A stretch of DNA of 64,000 bases. Origin: a virus. Position numbers and translations under genes: made by a program. The notes under the pieces were generated by a model that saw only the letters and a program-made list of their open reading frames with translations, was not told where the DNA came from and did not search any database. Shown piece after piece: positions 41,661-49,852 of this stretch (the stretch's first letter is position 1; each line of letters starts with the position of its first letter). The stretch spans positions 1 through 64,000 of the IMG/VR virus record IMGVR_UViG_3300029893_000004. The stretch is one strand, 5' to 3'.

Positions 41661-42543
41661 AGCCCTCCGGGAGCACGGACAGCGAACACGAGCACCACGG
41701 GTGCATGGCGTCGAGCACCGGCAGCCAGTCGGCCTTCTTGCGGCCGAAGTTCGTGCCGTTGCGCACGAGCTCGGACAGCAGGAACACCCGCGGCTGCCCG
41801 TTGCCGTCGATGTATGCCTTCTCGCAGGCGTCGCAGCAGCGCGGCGAGACGCGCTTGAAGACGCGCGCGTCGCCGCCGTAGCGGGCCGCGATGTCGGCCG
41901 CCTTGCCGCGCTCGTGGACGTTCTGCGCCTCGGTCTCTGCGATGCGTCGCAGGTCGCGGGCGCCGTCGTTGGTGGCGTCCAGGATGCGCGAGGCGATCCA
42001 GCGGCCGCCCTTGCGACGCGCGACGCCCTCCTGCACGGCCTCGCCGATGGCCTCGAGCGCCTCGTCGCGGACATCCTGGTCGCCCAGGAGCACTTCGCGG
42101 CGCTGCTCGTCGAGGACCTCGATCACGAGGTTGCCGACCTGGTCGGCCAGCTTGTTGCCGAGCCCCTGGATGTACAGGCCCACGTCGCGCCGGCTCGCGT
42201 CCAGGATGGCGCGCTCTTCGGTCGACAGGGCGATCGGCCGCTTGTCGATGGCCTCGTGCCAGCGCTTGGCGTCCCAATCGGCCGCGTCCTCGCCCTCTTC
42301 GGCGAGTCGCTGGAACAGCAGGCCGGTGACGAACGCGTCGCCGACAAGGTCGGGCGCGTCGCCGCTCTCGATGGCGGCTTGCGTGTCGGGGGCCAGGATG
42401 CCGCGGTCAACGAGCCGCTGGATCGTCACCGGGTCCAGCGCTTCGATTCCGCCGGCCTCGACGGCCGCGATCACCCACCAGTCGGTCAGGTCCCGTAGGC
42501 GCTGCAGCAGGCCCGATAGCTCGTCCGGGGTCAGCGCTGCCAT
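41554..42543 (-). CDS. Mu gpF-like head morphogenesis protein
   Basis: 329 residues from ATG 42543. The C-terminal half has the typical ETEAQNVHERGKAADIAARY, VFKRVSPRCCDACEKAYIDG and HPWCSCSLSVLPEGY of the SPP1 gp7/Mu gpF minor head family, with conserved cysteines and a final His-Pro-Trp-Cys. The N-terminal half is helical and bacteriophage-specific. It lies between portal and protease, the canonical location. Confidence 0.85.
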   Translation of the reverse strand: MAALTPDELSGLLQRLRDLTDWWVIAAVEAGGIEALDPVTIQRLVDRGILAPDTQAAIESGDAPDLVGDAFVTGLLFQRLAEEGEDAADWDAKRWHEAIDKRPIALSTEERAILDASRRDVGLYIQGLGNKLADQVGNLVIEVLDEQRREVLLGDQDVRDEALEAIGEAVQEGVARRKGGRWIASRILDATNDGARDLRRIAETEAQNVHERGKAADIAARYGGDARVFKRVSPRCCDACEKAYIDGNGQPRVFLLSELVRNGTNFGRKKADWLPVLDAMHPWCSCSLSVLPEGYGFDDEGNVVRVEFPAREDAPEDAPAEEPAIEARS

Positions 42544-42646
42544 GGTCGGGCCTCGGGAGCCGCGCGAAGCGCAGCGCGCCGTCGTCCGTGCGGCGGAGCA
42601 CCTCGCCGGTTGCGGGGTCGATGTCGATCGTGTACTTGCGGACCAT
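42407..42646 (-). CDS. Possible small protein overlapping the gpF-like start
   Basis: 79 residues from ATG 42646 (MVRKYTIDIDPATGEVLRRT). The first 34 residues, upstream of the gpF-like ATG, look natural; the remaining 45 lie in another frame over the gpF-like gene and are Arg/Gly/Pro-rich, so they may be incidental. The ATG lies four bases after the previous stop, which favours translational coupling. Confidence 0.4.
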   Translation of the reverse strand: MVRKYTIDIDPATGEVLRRTDDGALRFARLPRPDHGSADPGRAIGPAAAPTGPDRLVGDRGRRGRRNRSAGPGDDPAAR

Positions 42647-42650
42647 GGCG

Positions 42651-42905
42651 TCAGTCGAGCAGACCGGACGCGCGGATCTCCGCGAGCACCTTGTCGCGGT
42701 AGATGCGGGCGATGCGGTCGAACCTCGATCCGAGCCTATCAGCCTGCTGCTCCAGCGCAAGCAGGTGGAAGCGCCGGGCCTTGCCGTCCGTGGGCAGCGT
42801 GGCGCCGGTGTCGCCCTTGCGCGGGGTCGCGCGGGCGAGCGACGCGGCGATGGCCTTCTGCAGTTCGGGCGACGGGTTCGTCAGGATGACGAAGCGCGTG
42901 CTCAT
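42651..42905 (-). CDS. Hypothetical head-region protein
   Basis: 84 residues from ATG 42905, overlapping the previous gene by ATGA. Starts MSTRFVILTNPSPELQKAIA and is otherwise helical (FHLLALEQQADRLGSRFDRI, KVLAEIRASGLLD). No motif recognised. It is placed between the portal and gpF-like genes, as are many uncharacterised minor head genes. Confidence 0.65.
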   Translation of the reverse strand: MSTRFVILTNPSPELQKAIAASLARATPRKGDTGATLPTDGKARRFHLLALEQQADRLGSRFDRIARIYRDKVLAEIRASGLLD

Positions 42906-43060
42906 GGCTCGCCGGGGGCTGCGTCCCGGAACGGCCCGATCGAATCCTGCGTAAGCAGGTCGTCGACAGTGTAGATCTCCGCCTCTTGCTTGCCGCTCTC
43001 ATCGAACGCCTCGTGCTGTATCCACAGCGGGTGGCGCTCTTCGCCGGCCTCGCCTCCCAT
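42902..43060 (-). CDS. Small acidic protein
   Basis: 52 residues from ATG 43060, with the strong ribosome site AAGGAGGAGG in front. Sequence WIQHEAFDESGKQEAEIYTV is followed by an acidic helix. It is too short for a domain call. Its ribosome site and coupling to the next gene (ATGA) support expression. Confidence 0.65.
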   Translation of the reverse strand: MGGEAGEERHPLWIQHEAFDESGKQEAEIYTVDDLLTQDSIGPFRDAAPGEP

Positions 43061-43080
43061 GGTTGCCTCCTCCTTAGTGC

Positions 43081-44742
43081 TCACGCCGCAACCTCCACCT
43101 CGACCACCTCGCCCCGGCGCTTGCCGGCCTCGATGGCCGCGAGCAAGCTCTTGACCACCGGCGAGCCGTCCCGCGCCTCGCGCTGCGCCTCGCTCATGAA
43201 CCGCTCGATGTCGAGCGGCTCCGCGCCTCCTGCCTGCTCGGGCGCCTCTTCGGAGGCGTCGTCGGGGCCGCCCTCGGGCTGGGCGGGCGCGAAGGTGCCC
43301 TTGGCCTGGTGCATGGCGAGCCACTGTTGCAGGTACGCCTGCGGCACGTTGGCCGGGTTCGTCTCGTTCTCCAGGTCGAGCTCCTTGTCGTCGCGCCCGG
43401 CGCGCACCTCGTTCAGCGTGCGGAACGTGAGCTCTTCCTTGTCCCGGGCGTTGCGATCCTGCGCGCTCTCTTCGTCCAGCCCGCCGCAGACGATCTCGAA
43501 GTCCGGGTACTTCGGCTGGATGTAGTAGCGGTCCAGGCCCTCGATGATGTGCTCGGCGATCGTCAGGATGCCCTTGCTCCGGCCGTAGTCGATCCGCTCC
43601 TTGCCGGAGCCCTGCGAAATCGTCGACTTCTGGCCCTCGTTGCCGAACTGGAACCCGATGAGCATCGGGTCGATCTTGTACAGCGCGCAGAACACTTTGA
43701 GCAGGAAGTTCAAGAACGCCCCGAACTCCATGTCCTTCATGGTCGCGGCCGTGAAGGGGATCCACGTCGGCGGCTTCCCTTCGTAGCCGAGCACGCCCAC
43801 GCGGCGGTTGTTCGCGGCGCCCATGAGGGTCGCCTGAATCATCCGCTTGAGCGACTGCACCTGCGCGGGTTTCGTCGAGCCCTCGAGCGCGATGATGCCG
43901 GCCGCCGACAGGCCGTGGTCGAACCACTTGAAGTTGTGCTCCATGGCCTTCGCCAAGCCGTAGAGCACCTGCAGGCCCATCTCCAGCTCGCTCTGTCCGT
44001 AGCCGCTCCATTCGACGGTGGTCTGCGTGTTGCGGATGCCGACGTGGCAGCGGTGCGGCTGCCCGGGCTTCCACTCGGCGAGCGGCGAAAGGCTCGTCTT
44101 GCCGATGAACACCGGGTACAGGTAGCCGCTCTCGCGCTCCTTCGCGAAGCGCACGCGCGCGCCGTCGATGGCCTGGAAACGCGCCGGCTGCCCGAGTCGG
44201 TCGGGCATGTACTCGGTGGGGTTCAGGTCGAGCACCAGCGAGTCAATCGCGGCCTTGGCGAAGTACGTCCGCAGGTCGTCGCGATAGAACCGCTCGTCAT
44301 CGTTCTTGAGCACGCCGCAGAAGTCCAGCTCGCGCTGGATGCGAAGGATCTCCTTCTGCTCGGCGTCGGTCGGCGGCTTCTTGCTGTCTCGCAGGCGGAG
44401 CTGATAGCCCGGGGCGTTCGGCCGCGCCTGCGGCATGGCGAAGCGCACGACCTCGGTCTTGATGGTCTGCAGCACGGCCGCGGCGATGAACATGCGGCTG
44501 ACGGCGCGCAGCTCGAACGGGGTCGCCACGTAGCCGTAGGGGTCGTGGCGCTCCCGGATGCCGCCCATCATCACGCCCGGGTCGAACGCGAACGGGTCGC
44601 CGTCGAGCCCCCATGGCTCCTCGACGGGCGGCAGGACCTTGTCTTGCGTCTGCTCGCGCACCCGCCGCTGCGCCGCCTTGGCGAGCGCGGCGTACTGCTC
44701 GCTACCCCACGACGGGGGCGGAGGGGTGCGTGGTCGGGTCAT
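43081..44742 (-). CDS. Portal protein
   Basis: 553 residues from ATG 44742. It matches portal proteins in length and in features such as VRFAKERESGYLYPVFIGKT, MLIGFQFGNEGQKSTISQGS, the long helix region and IIEGLDRYYIQPKYPDFEIV in the C-terminal crown. Twelve copies should form the DNA-entry ring. It is the first head gene of the structural run; a terminase is not found upstream in the window. The C-terminus is Glu/Ala-rich. Confidence 0.85.
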   Translation of the reverse strand: MTRPRTPPPPSWGSEQYAALAKAAQRRVREQTQDKVLPPVEEPWGLDGDPFAFDPGVMMGGIRERHDPYGYVATPFELRAVSRMFIAAAVLQTIKTEVVRFAMPQARPNAPGYQLRLRDSKKPPTDAEQKEILRIQRELDFCGVLKNDDERFYRDDLRTYFAKAAIDSLVLDLNPTEYMPDRLGQPARFQAIDGARVRFAKERESGYLYPVFIGKTSLSPLAEWKPGQPHRCHVGIRNTQTTVEWSGYGQSELEMGLQVLYGLAKAMEHNFKWFDHGLSAAGIIALEGSTKPAQVQSLKRMIQATLMGAANNRRVGVLGYEGKPPTWIPFTAATMKDMEFGAFLNFLLKVFCALYKIDPMLIGFQFGNEGQKSTISQGSGKERIDYGRSKGILTIAEHIIEGLDRYYIQPKYPDFEIVCGGLDEESAQDRNARDKEELTFRTLNEVRAGRDDKELDLENETNPANVPQAYLQQWLAMHQAKGTFAPAQPEGGPDDASEEAPEQAGGAEPLDIERFMSEAQREARDGSPVVKSLLAAIEAGKRRGEVVEVEVAA

Positions 44743-44820
44743 GGTTCACCGGGTTCGGCATGGGCCGGAGGGCCCGGTTCAGGCGGCGCGGCGGCGGTGC
44801 AGGACGAGGCGGAGGGACTT

Positions 44821-46482
44821 CTAGACCGCGCCGATCTCGTTCGCCACGGCGTCGAGCTTGTCGGCTGGGATGGTCCAGCGCCTGAAGTCGGCGTCCCACC
44901 GGCCGCCCGCGGCGCGGATGGCGTCCTTGTGCGCGAACGTGTCGCCGGACAGGCCGATGCGATCGCCCTGCTTCCTGGCGACGATTCCGGCCCTGACGAG
45001 CTTGCCGAGCGCGTCCGTTCCGTCGCTCTCGACCGTCACCTTGCCGCTGCGCAGCCCCGGGAGAGCTTCGGTCGGCCACACCGTGCCACTTGCGGCGTCC
45101 ATCCACTCGCCTCGCGGCGTCTTGTAGAACGTCCGCTCATCGTTGCGCAGGACGATGCGCACCGCGTGCCCGGGCGGAAGCTGCATCGCCTCCGCCGCGG
45201 TGACCGCCGCCCCCACGGGCTTGGCCTCGATCTTCGGCGGCGGCGCGACGGTCGGCGCTGGCGCGGCTGCGGTGTCCTGCGGCCCCTTGGCCGCGGCGTT
45301 CTGCGCCTCTTCTTCCGCTCGCTTCGCCGCGATCAAGCCGGCGTGTGCTGCGCGTAGCCGACCGGCGACAGCCGCTGACGTTGCGCGGTATGTGATCGTG
45401 CGGTTGTCGCCTCCCACCCCCGGATGATGAACGACGGCTTGGTCACTCGTTGCGTAGACGTGGAATCCGTCCGTCAGTTCTGCCGGGAATGGGAGCGAAT
45501 ACACAGCCTTGCGTGCGCTCTTCGTCTGCCGATCGCCATTCTCCAGGCGCTCCCCCTTGGCCTTGACATCCGCGATCGCGTCCTTGACCTCCTGCTCAGC
45601 GGCGAGGCGCTTGGCCTTCGCATCCTGATCTGCCGGCTTGTCGTCGGCCTTCGCTGCGGCGTCCTTGCCCACCCCAAGCTTCCGCGCCTCCTCCTCGAGC
45701 CGCGCCACCTGCTTCTTGCTGCCCGCCTTCCGCGCCGCCTCCAGGTCGCGCTTCGCCTTGTCCGCCCGCGCCTTGATGGCGTCGGCGTGCTCGGCGTGCA
45801 CGAGCTGCCGGAACTCCTCCCGGGTGAGCTTGATCGTGTCGCCCGTCTCGTCGTGCTCGACGTGGACGGTGTCGCCGTCGACCTTCCTGACGTGGAAGTG
45901 CCCGTCCTTGCCGCCGCGCTTCGCCTTGAACGCCGCGCCTTCGTGGATGGCGTCGCCATCGTGCGCCAGCCCGGCGCTCGTGACCTTGTACCAGTAGCGG
46001 TATCGCCCGTTCGGGAGCCGCTGCCGGCGAATGTACTTGTGCCCCGCGGCCTTGAGCAGCCACGTCGACTCTTCCGAGCACGGGCGCCACGTGCCGCCCT
46101 CCTGCGCGCTCAGGCTCTTCGCGAGGCTCACGAGCGCAGGACCGTCGTTCAGCGGGTCGCTCTGCGCCTCGATCTCGCCCTCGACCAGCGCGCGCAGTTC
46201 CTCGGAGCCGCCAAGCTTGCGGATGGCCTGGTGCAGCGGCGCCTCGTACTGGCGAGCGCGGATCATGTCTCCGACGATGTCGCCGGCAATGGCGCTGTGG
46301 TCGAGCCCGTTGGCCACCCCGAGCGGGCGCGGGCCGTCGAAGCCAGCAGGCGGGCCGGCAAGGGCCCAGCGCACGCGCTGCTGCACGGTGTAGATCAGCA
46401 CCTCCAGTGCTTCGGCGTCGGTCAGCGACGGCCGGCCCTGCGCGTCCACCGCGGCGCTCTTGCGGAAGAGTACGAGGCGCAT
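44821..46482 (-). CDS. Polyvalent-type protein, smaller copy
   Basis: 553 residues from ATG 46482 after CGGAGAACC. It starts MRLVLFRKSA and contains GHKYIRRQRLPNGRYRYWYK near 147, followed by HEGAAFKAKRGGKDGHFHVR and a charged coiled coil. It ends with a DUF5710-like motif FAHKDAIRAAGGRWDADFRR near 515-535. Both modules recur in the 1178-residue protein at 58397-61933, and part of the DNA is identical there. Compared with that copy this gene ends at a TAG where the other has AAG, shortening it by about 30 residues. It sits between a late promoter and the portal gene, so it may be packaged or injected with DNA. That is inference. Confidence 0.65.
   Translation of the reverse strand: MRLVLFRKSAAVDAQGRPSLTDAEALEVLIYTVQQRVRWALAGPPAGFDGPRPLGVANGLDHSAIAGDIVGDMIRARQYEAPLHQAIRKLGGSEELRALVEGEIEAQSDPLNDGPALVSLAKSLSAQEGGTWRPCSEESTWLLKAAGHKYIRRQRLPNGRYRYWYKVTSAGLAHDGDAIHEGAAFKAKRGGKDGHFHVRKVDGDTVHVEHDETGDTIKLTREEFRQLVHAEHADAIKARADKAKRDLEAARKAGSKKQVARLEEEARKLGVGKDAAAKADDKPADQDAKAKRLAAEQEVKDAIADVKAKGERLENGDRQTKSARKAVYSLPFPAELTDGFHVYATSDQAVVHHPGVGGDNRTITYRATSAAVAGRLRAAHAGLIAAKRAEEEAQNAAAKGPQDTAAAPAPTVAPPPKIEAKPVGAAVTAAEAMQLPPGHAVRIVLRNDERTFYKTPRGEWMDAASGTVWPTEALPGLRSGKVTVESDGTDALGKLVRAGIVARKQGDRIGLSGDTFAHKDAIRAAGGRWDADFRRWTIPADKLDAVANEIGAV
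44842..44942 (-). repeat. 101-nt perfect direct repeat, copy 1
   Basis: Identical to 58523-58623 over 101 nt; similarity continues over about 230 nt. It codes for the C-terminal GRWDADFRRWTIP module of the smaller polyvalent-type gene. Both copies lie on the same strand about 13.7 kb apart. Confidence 0.85.
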
Positions 46483-46663
46483 CGGTTCTCCGGATGACGG
46501 GACCGCCGGGCGCCAGAAGACGCCCGACGGCTGGCGGTGGAGTGGCTGTAGCGGGATGATGGTCCGGGCTCGGTGTGTCAAGCCGAAGAGATCCCCGGTC
46601 CGGAAGGCTGGTCAGGAGTAGGATGATGGCGTCCGCGAGGCGCAACTCTCACGGATACCACCA

Positions 46664-46692
46664 CCTATACACCATCCGAACGCCGGTGTCAA
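46664..46692 (-). promoter_or_regulatory. Strong minus-strand promoter for head genes
   Basis: TTGACA (46692-46687), a 17-nt spacer containing CGTTCGGATG, and TATAGG (46669-46664). It is located between the SSB gene and the first head-region gene, whose leader is about 175 nt. The spacer word is shared with the promoter at 19554-19583, suggesting a common late regulator. Confidence 0.75.
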
Positions 46693-46698
46693 CTGCGC

Positions 46699-47097
46699 TC
46701 AGAACGGGATGTCGTCGTCGCTGAAGCTGCCCTGCTCGGGCTCGGGCGCGCTCTGCTGCCGGCCGCCGACCCCGCCGAGGAACGTGACGACGTCCGCGAC
46801 CACCTCCGTGGTGTACCGATCGGCGCCGTCCTTGTCCTGCCACTTGCGCGTCTGCAGGCGGCCCTCGACGTAGACCTGCCGGCCCTTGCTCAGATGCGCC
46901 TGGCAGACCTCCGCCAGCTTGCCCCAGACGACGACGGGGAACCACTCCGTGCGCTCCTGCTGCTCGCCGGCCTTGTCGCGCCACTTCTTGCTGACGGCCA
47001 CTCTGAAGTTGCAGACGCCGGTGCCGCTGTTCGTGTACCGTGTCTCCGGGTCGCGGCCCAGGTGGCCGATGATCTGCACCTTGTTCAGTCCTGCCAT
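46699..47097 (-). CDS. ssb: Single-stranded DNA-binding protein
   Basis: 132 residues from ATG 47097. A complete OB-fold [63 protein letters not shown] and [16 protein letters not shown]. It ends [10 protein letters not shown], the interaction tip used by bacterial SSB to recruit repair and recombination enzymes. The protein at 3456-4562 carries a matching DDDIPL end. It is the last gene of the accessory block. Confidence 0.95.
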   Translation of the reverse strand: MAGLNKVQIIGHLGRDPETRYTNSGTGVCNFRVAVSKKWRDKAGEQQERTEWFPVVVWGKLAEVCQAHLSKGRQVYVEGRLQTRKWQDKDGADRYTTEVVADVVTFLGGVGGRQQSAPEPEQGSFSDDDIPF

Positions 47098-47102
47098 GTC
47101 TC

Positions 47103-47336
47103 TCAGTCCTCCATGCCGACCACGGCGTCGCGCCAGCGGCGGAGCATTCGCTCCACGCGTGGGACGGCGCACTCGTCGGCGTGCTCGTGGTGTGCGTTGT
47201 TCGGTCTGCGGCACGCGCAGCACCGCGTCAGGTTGCCGCGCTCGCTGTAGTGGACCTGACTCTCGGCCCATTCGGTCAGGTGGTCGGCGAGCGTCTGTCC
47301 CGCCAGTTCGAGGCGGTCGATCGGGAGTCCGGTCAT
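47103..47336 (-). CDS. Small HNH-like or zinc-binding protein
   Basis: 77 residues from ATG 47336. It contains [20 protein letters not shown], a Cys/His cluster that could bind one zinc ion, between two helical segments. No full HNH catalytic signature can be seen. It overlaps the preceding gene by ATGA. Function unknown. Confidence 0.6.
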   Translation of the reverse strand: MTGLPIDRLELAGQTLADHLTEWAESQVHYSERGNLTRCCACRRPNNAHHEHADECAVPRVERMLRRWRDAVVGMED

Positions 47337-47518
47337 GCGTCCGCGTCCTCCGGGGTTGTCATCTCCGCGGTGTCGTCCGCGCGGCGCTCGGCTGTGTGCG
47401 CCACCTTCGGCTCGTACGCCGCGCACGCCAGCGAGTCGTCCCGCACGCCGGCCTGGTAGACGCGGCAGACGCCGAGCCCGCGGGTGCCGTGGTAGTGGGC
47501 GCAGGTGGCGCAGGTCAT
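47333..47518 (-). CDS. Small Cys-rich protein
   Basis: 61 residues from ATG 47518. N-terminal [20 protein letters not shown] and a later LACAAYEP give a CxxC...C...C pattern typical of small phage zinc or iron-binding proteins. The C-terminus is acidic ([14 protein letters not shown]). The gene overlaps its neighbours by ATGA at both ends. Confidence 0.6.
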   Translation of the reverse strand: MTCATCAHYHGTRGLGVCRVYQAGVRDDSLACAAYEPKVAHTAERRADDTAEMTTPEDADA

Positions 47519-47679
47519 AGGACGCCCAGCATGTCAGCGACGATGGCAGCGATGAGGACGCCGCCCATCAGGGCCCACAGCACCTTGGCGATAGCGACCG
47601 CGCCAAGAATGGCGGTCACCGCGGTCAGACCAGCCAGCACAGAGAGTATCACGGCCACGATGCGGCAGTACACGTTCAC
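47515..47679 (-). CDS. Two-helix membrane protein
   Basis: 54 residues from GTG 47679 with GGGAGGTGACGCC as ribosome site. Nearly all hydrophobic: IVAVILSVLAGLTAVTAILG and VLWALMGGVLIAAIVADMLG form two probable transmembrane helices. It starts within GTGA over the stop of the previous gene. Small membrane proteins in phage accessory blocks often interfere with host or superinfecting phage; no specific function can be given. Confidence 0.7.
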   Translation of the reverse strand: MNVYCRIVAVILSVLAGLTAVTAILGAVAIAKVLWALMGGVLIAAIVADMLGVL

Positions 47680-47940
47680 GGCGTCACCTCCCGCCCGTCC
47701 TTCACGATCGCCACCTCGACGTCGTAGTCGCCGATGCGCCCGGCGAGCTCGACGCCGAACGCCTCGATGACCGCCTGCGGCGACCCGCCCATGTGCTCGG
47801 CCAGCGCGCGCATCAGCTCGCTCGTGTTCATGCGCTTGGCGGCGCGCGCTGCGGCCGCGACGGCCAGCCAGCGCCACGTGGAGAGCACGGCAAGGGTCAG
47901 GACGATGCCGGCGAGCAGGCCGGCGATGATGGGGGGTCAT
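47676..47940 (-). pseudogene. Small membrane protein with +1 frameshift in a C6 run
   Basis: The expected start is ATG 47940, overlapping the exonuclease stop by ATGA. The frame that follows loses sense within a few codons. One base later the sequence reads PIIAGLLAGIVLTLAVLSTW, a convincing transmembrane helix, and then AGRIGDYDVEVAIVKDGREV to the stop at 47676. Removing one C from the six-C run right after the ATG would restore an 87-residue protein. No good start exists in the second frame. This is a frameshift, phase-variable tract or assembly error. Confidence 0.65.
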
Positions 47941-48584
47941 GCGGTCTCCTTCGGCTGCCTCGCCAGCCACTCCTCGAACTCCCGCTGCTGCACCTGCGCC
48001 TGGAACCACAGCACGCCGCTCATCTCGTACGCGTCCTCCCAGGTGCAGTAGTCGCGCAGCGCCCACAGCAGGCGCCCGGTCATGAGACAGTCCGCCGACG
48101 CCCGGTGCGCCTTGCCGGGCGCTTCGATGCCGAACCGCTCGCACACGGCCGTCAGCTTGTGCCGGCCCTTGCCCTTCCACCACCGCCCGACGTGGTCCAT
48201 GCGCACGAGCGCGAGCGGGTCGATGAGCGGCTTGTCCGCCACCGCGTCGTCCCACGCTCTCCCGATCAGACGCGCGAGCACCGGGGCGTCGTAGTGGTAG
48301 AGGTTGTAGCCGACGATGATGTCGGCGGCCTGGACGTGCGTCAGGAAGCGCTCGGCGACGTCCTCGAGCCGCGGGGCGCTCGCCACGTGCGCGTCCGTGA
48401 TCCCGTGGATGGCGCTCGCTTCCTCGGGGATCGGGCAGCCCGGGTTGATGAGCGTGCCCCTCCGCCGGACCGGCTGCCCGGCCTCGAAGCGGACGGCGCC
48501 CAGCTCGACCACGGCGCACGTCGCCGGGTCGGGGCCCGTGGTCTCGGTGTCGATGACGAGCCAGGAGGCGGTCCAGGGGTTCAC
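47937..48584 (-). CDS. DnaQ-like 3'-5' exonuclease
   Basis: 215 residues from GTG 48584, chosen for GGGGAGGTGGGGC directly in front. DEDD-family motifs are complete: VIDTETTG near 10-17 (Asp and Glu), HGITDAHV, NLYHYDAPVLARL and HRASADCLMTGRLL with the final His and Asp. This is the RNase T/DNA polymerase III epsilon fold. No polymerase is encoded in the window, so it probably acts as a free exonuclease or recruits to host polymerase. GTGA overlap with the previous gene. Confidence 0.9.
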   Translation of the reverse strand: MNPWTASWLVIDTETTGPDPATCAVVELGAVRFEAGQPVRRRGTLINPGCPIPEEASAIHGITDAHVASAPRLEDVAERFLTHVQAADIIVGYNLYHYDAPVLARLIGRAWDDAVADKPLIDPLALVRMDHVGRWWKGKGRHKLTAVCERFGIEAPGKAHRASADCLMTGRLLWALRDYCTWEDAYEMSGVLWFQAQVQQREFEEWLARQPKETA

Positions 48585-48964
48585 GCCCCACCTCCCCGTG
48601 CGGCCACGCCCAGCACGAACAGCTTGATGTCGCGGTGTATCTTCGTCCCATTGGGGTCGTCGCTGCGCGAAACCATGACCCCGAGCGGCCCGAAGAACAG
48701 CGCCGTGTCGTGCTCCCGCCGCTCGACGCGCGGGCGCTGCCACGGCGGCCCCCAGCCGATGTGCATGGATCTCCGCGGGCGGAAGATGCTCAGGCGGTAG
48801 TCCGTGCGCGCGTGCGGCCGGAGCGTGACCACCAGGTCGGTCGGCTCGTGAACCAGCGCGTGCATGACTCCGCCGTCCGCTCGCGTCGCCGTCGCGCGGT
48901 ACACGTCGAGCGCCGGCAAGTGCAGCGGGCCGGGCAAGCGGTAGTGCTTGGTGATGATGCTCAT
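48581..48964 (-). CDS. Hypothetical protein
   Basis: 127 residues from ATG 48964 (MSIITKHYRLPGPLHLPALD). Beta-rich with THALVHEPTDLVV-like strands and RSMHIGWGPPWQRPRVERRE. It has some likeness to the frameshifted product at 50476-50785 in the word GPPxxRP. No known family. Confidence 0.55.
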   Translation of the reverse strand: MSIITKHYRLPGPLHLPALDVYRATATRADGGVMHALVHEPTDLVVTLRPHARTDYRLSIFRPRRSMHIGWGPPWQRPRVERREHDTALFFGPLGVMVSRSDDPNGTKIHRDIKLFVLGVAARGGGA

Positions 48965-49368
48965 TGCGTCTTCTCGTCCTCCATCGCCTGCACGACTGCC
49001 TTGCCGGTGTCGGTCAAGTACGGATTGCCGAAGTTGCTGTAGGCGAGCCCACGCCGGTCGAGCGCCGCGACCACGCGCAACGGCGTCGTCGTCTCGCCGC
49101 GCCGGCGCCACACCTGCGCGAGCTCGCTCATGGCGGCGCAGTCGGCCACCGCCCGCAGCACCTCGCGCTGCAGCGGCGGCAGCTTCGCGAACGTCTTGCG
49201 TGCTGCAGCCATGGCCTCGGCCGCGCGCACCTGCGCCCAGTGGCGGGCCGCCTGCTGCCAGAGGCTGTGCGCGTCGTCGGACAGGCGGTGAGCGATGCTG
49301 GCGATGAGCTTGAAGTCGGCTTCGCTCGCCAGCGGGTCGAAGATGAGCTTGGTGCCGTCGATGTTCAT
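48961..49368 (-). CDS. Hypothetical helical protein, possible winged helix
   Basis: 135 residues from ATG 49368 with CAAGGAGACCCC. Helical throughout; LPPLQREVLRAVADCAAMSE followed by RVVAALDRRGLAYSNFGNPY looks like a winged-helix domain in which a turn follows the recognition helix. DNA binding is possible but unproved. It overlaps the next gene by ATGA. Confidence 0.6.
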   Translation of the reverse strand: MNIDGTKLIFDPLASEADFKLIASIAHRLSDDAHSLWQQAARHWAQVRAAEAMAAARKTFAKLPPLQREVLRAVADCAAMSELAQVWRRRGETTTPLRVVAALDRRGLAYSNFGNPYLTDTGKAVVQAMEDEKTQ

Positions 49369-49392
49369 GGGGTCTCCTTGTTCACCTCGGTG

Positions 49393-49785
49393 TCAGTCAT
49401 AGTCGAACACCACCAGCAGCCGACCCTCCGGCACGTCGACGCCGTTCGCCTTGCCCGCCTCGCGGAGCCGCTCCCAGGCATCGCGGGCGGCCTTGATCTC
49501 GCCGGGGAACTCGCTGCTCAGCCACGCCTCGAAGTCGGACAGGGGCGTCACGTCGGGCGTCAGCAGGCCCGGCCCGTAGGCGTTCGCGTTGTCGGCGATG
49601 CGGAAGCCGACCCAGTGCGTCCACGACTCGTAGCTGTAGCCGAGCCGATGGTATCCCCCGGCAGACTCGACCACGGACTCCACCCACGGCGCACGATCCC
49701 ACGTCCCGTTTTCACACGGACTCTCTGTCCAGTGCGTATCCCCGATGGCGCCGAACACGACGCCCATGTAGTGTCCCTGTCCCAT
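49393..49785 (-). CDS. Hypothetical acidic protein
   Basis: 130 residues from ATG 49785 after AAGGGAGCC. Opens MGQGHYMGVVFGAIGDTHWT, continues YHRLGYSYESWTHWVGFRIA and ends LLVVFDYD. Many aromatic residues suggest a folded alpha/beta domain. No family recognised. Confidence 0.65.
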   Translation of the reverse strand: MGQGHYMGVVFGAIGDTHWTESPCENGTWDRAPWVESVVESAGGYHRLGYSYESWTHWVGFRIADNANAYGPGLLTPDVTPLSDFEAWLSSEFPGEIKAARDAWERLREAGKANGVDVPEGRLLVVFDYD

Positions 49786-49852
49786 GGATGGCTCCCTTGT
49801 TGATGGTGTACGGCCGCGCCAGAGCACCTGTGCCCAGCCGTAGGTTCTTACC

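Noticed and set aside
46483-46581. Upstream extension of the smaller polyvalent-type gene to 46581
   Set aside because: That start would be TTG with no ribosome site, whereas ATG 46482 has CGGAGAACC and matches the MRLxL opening of the related genes.
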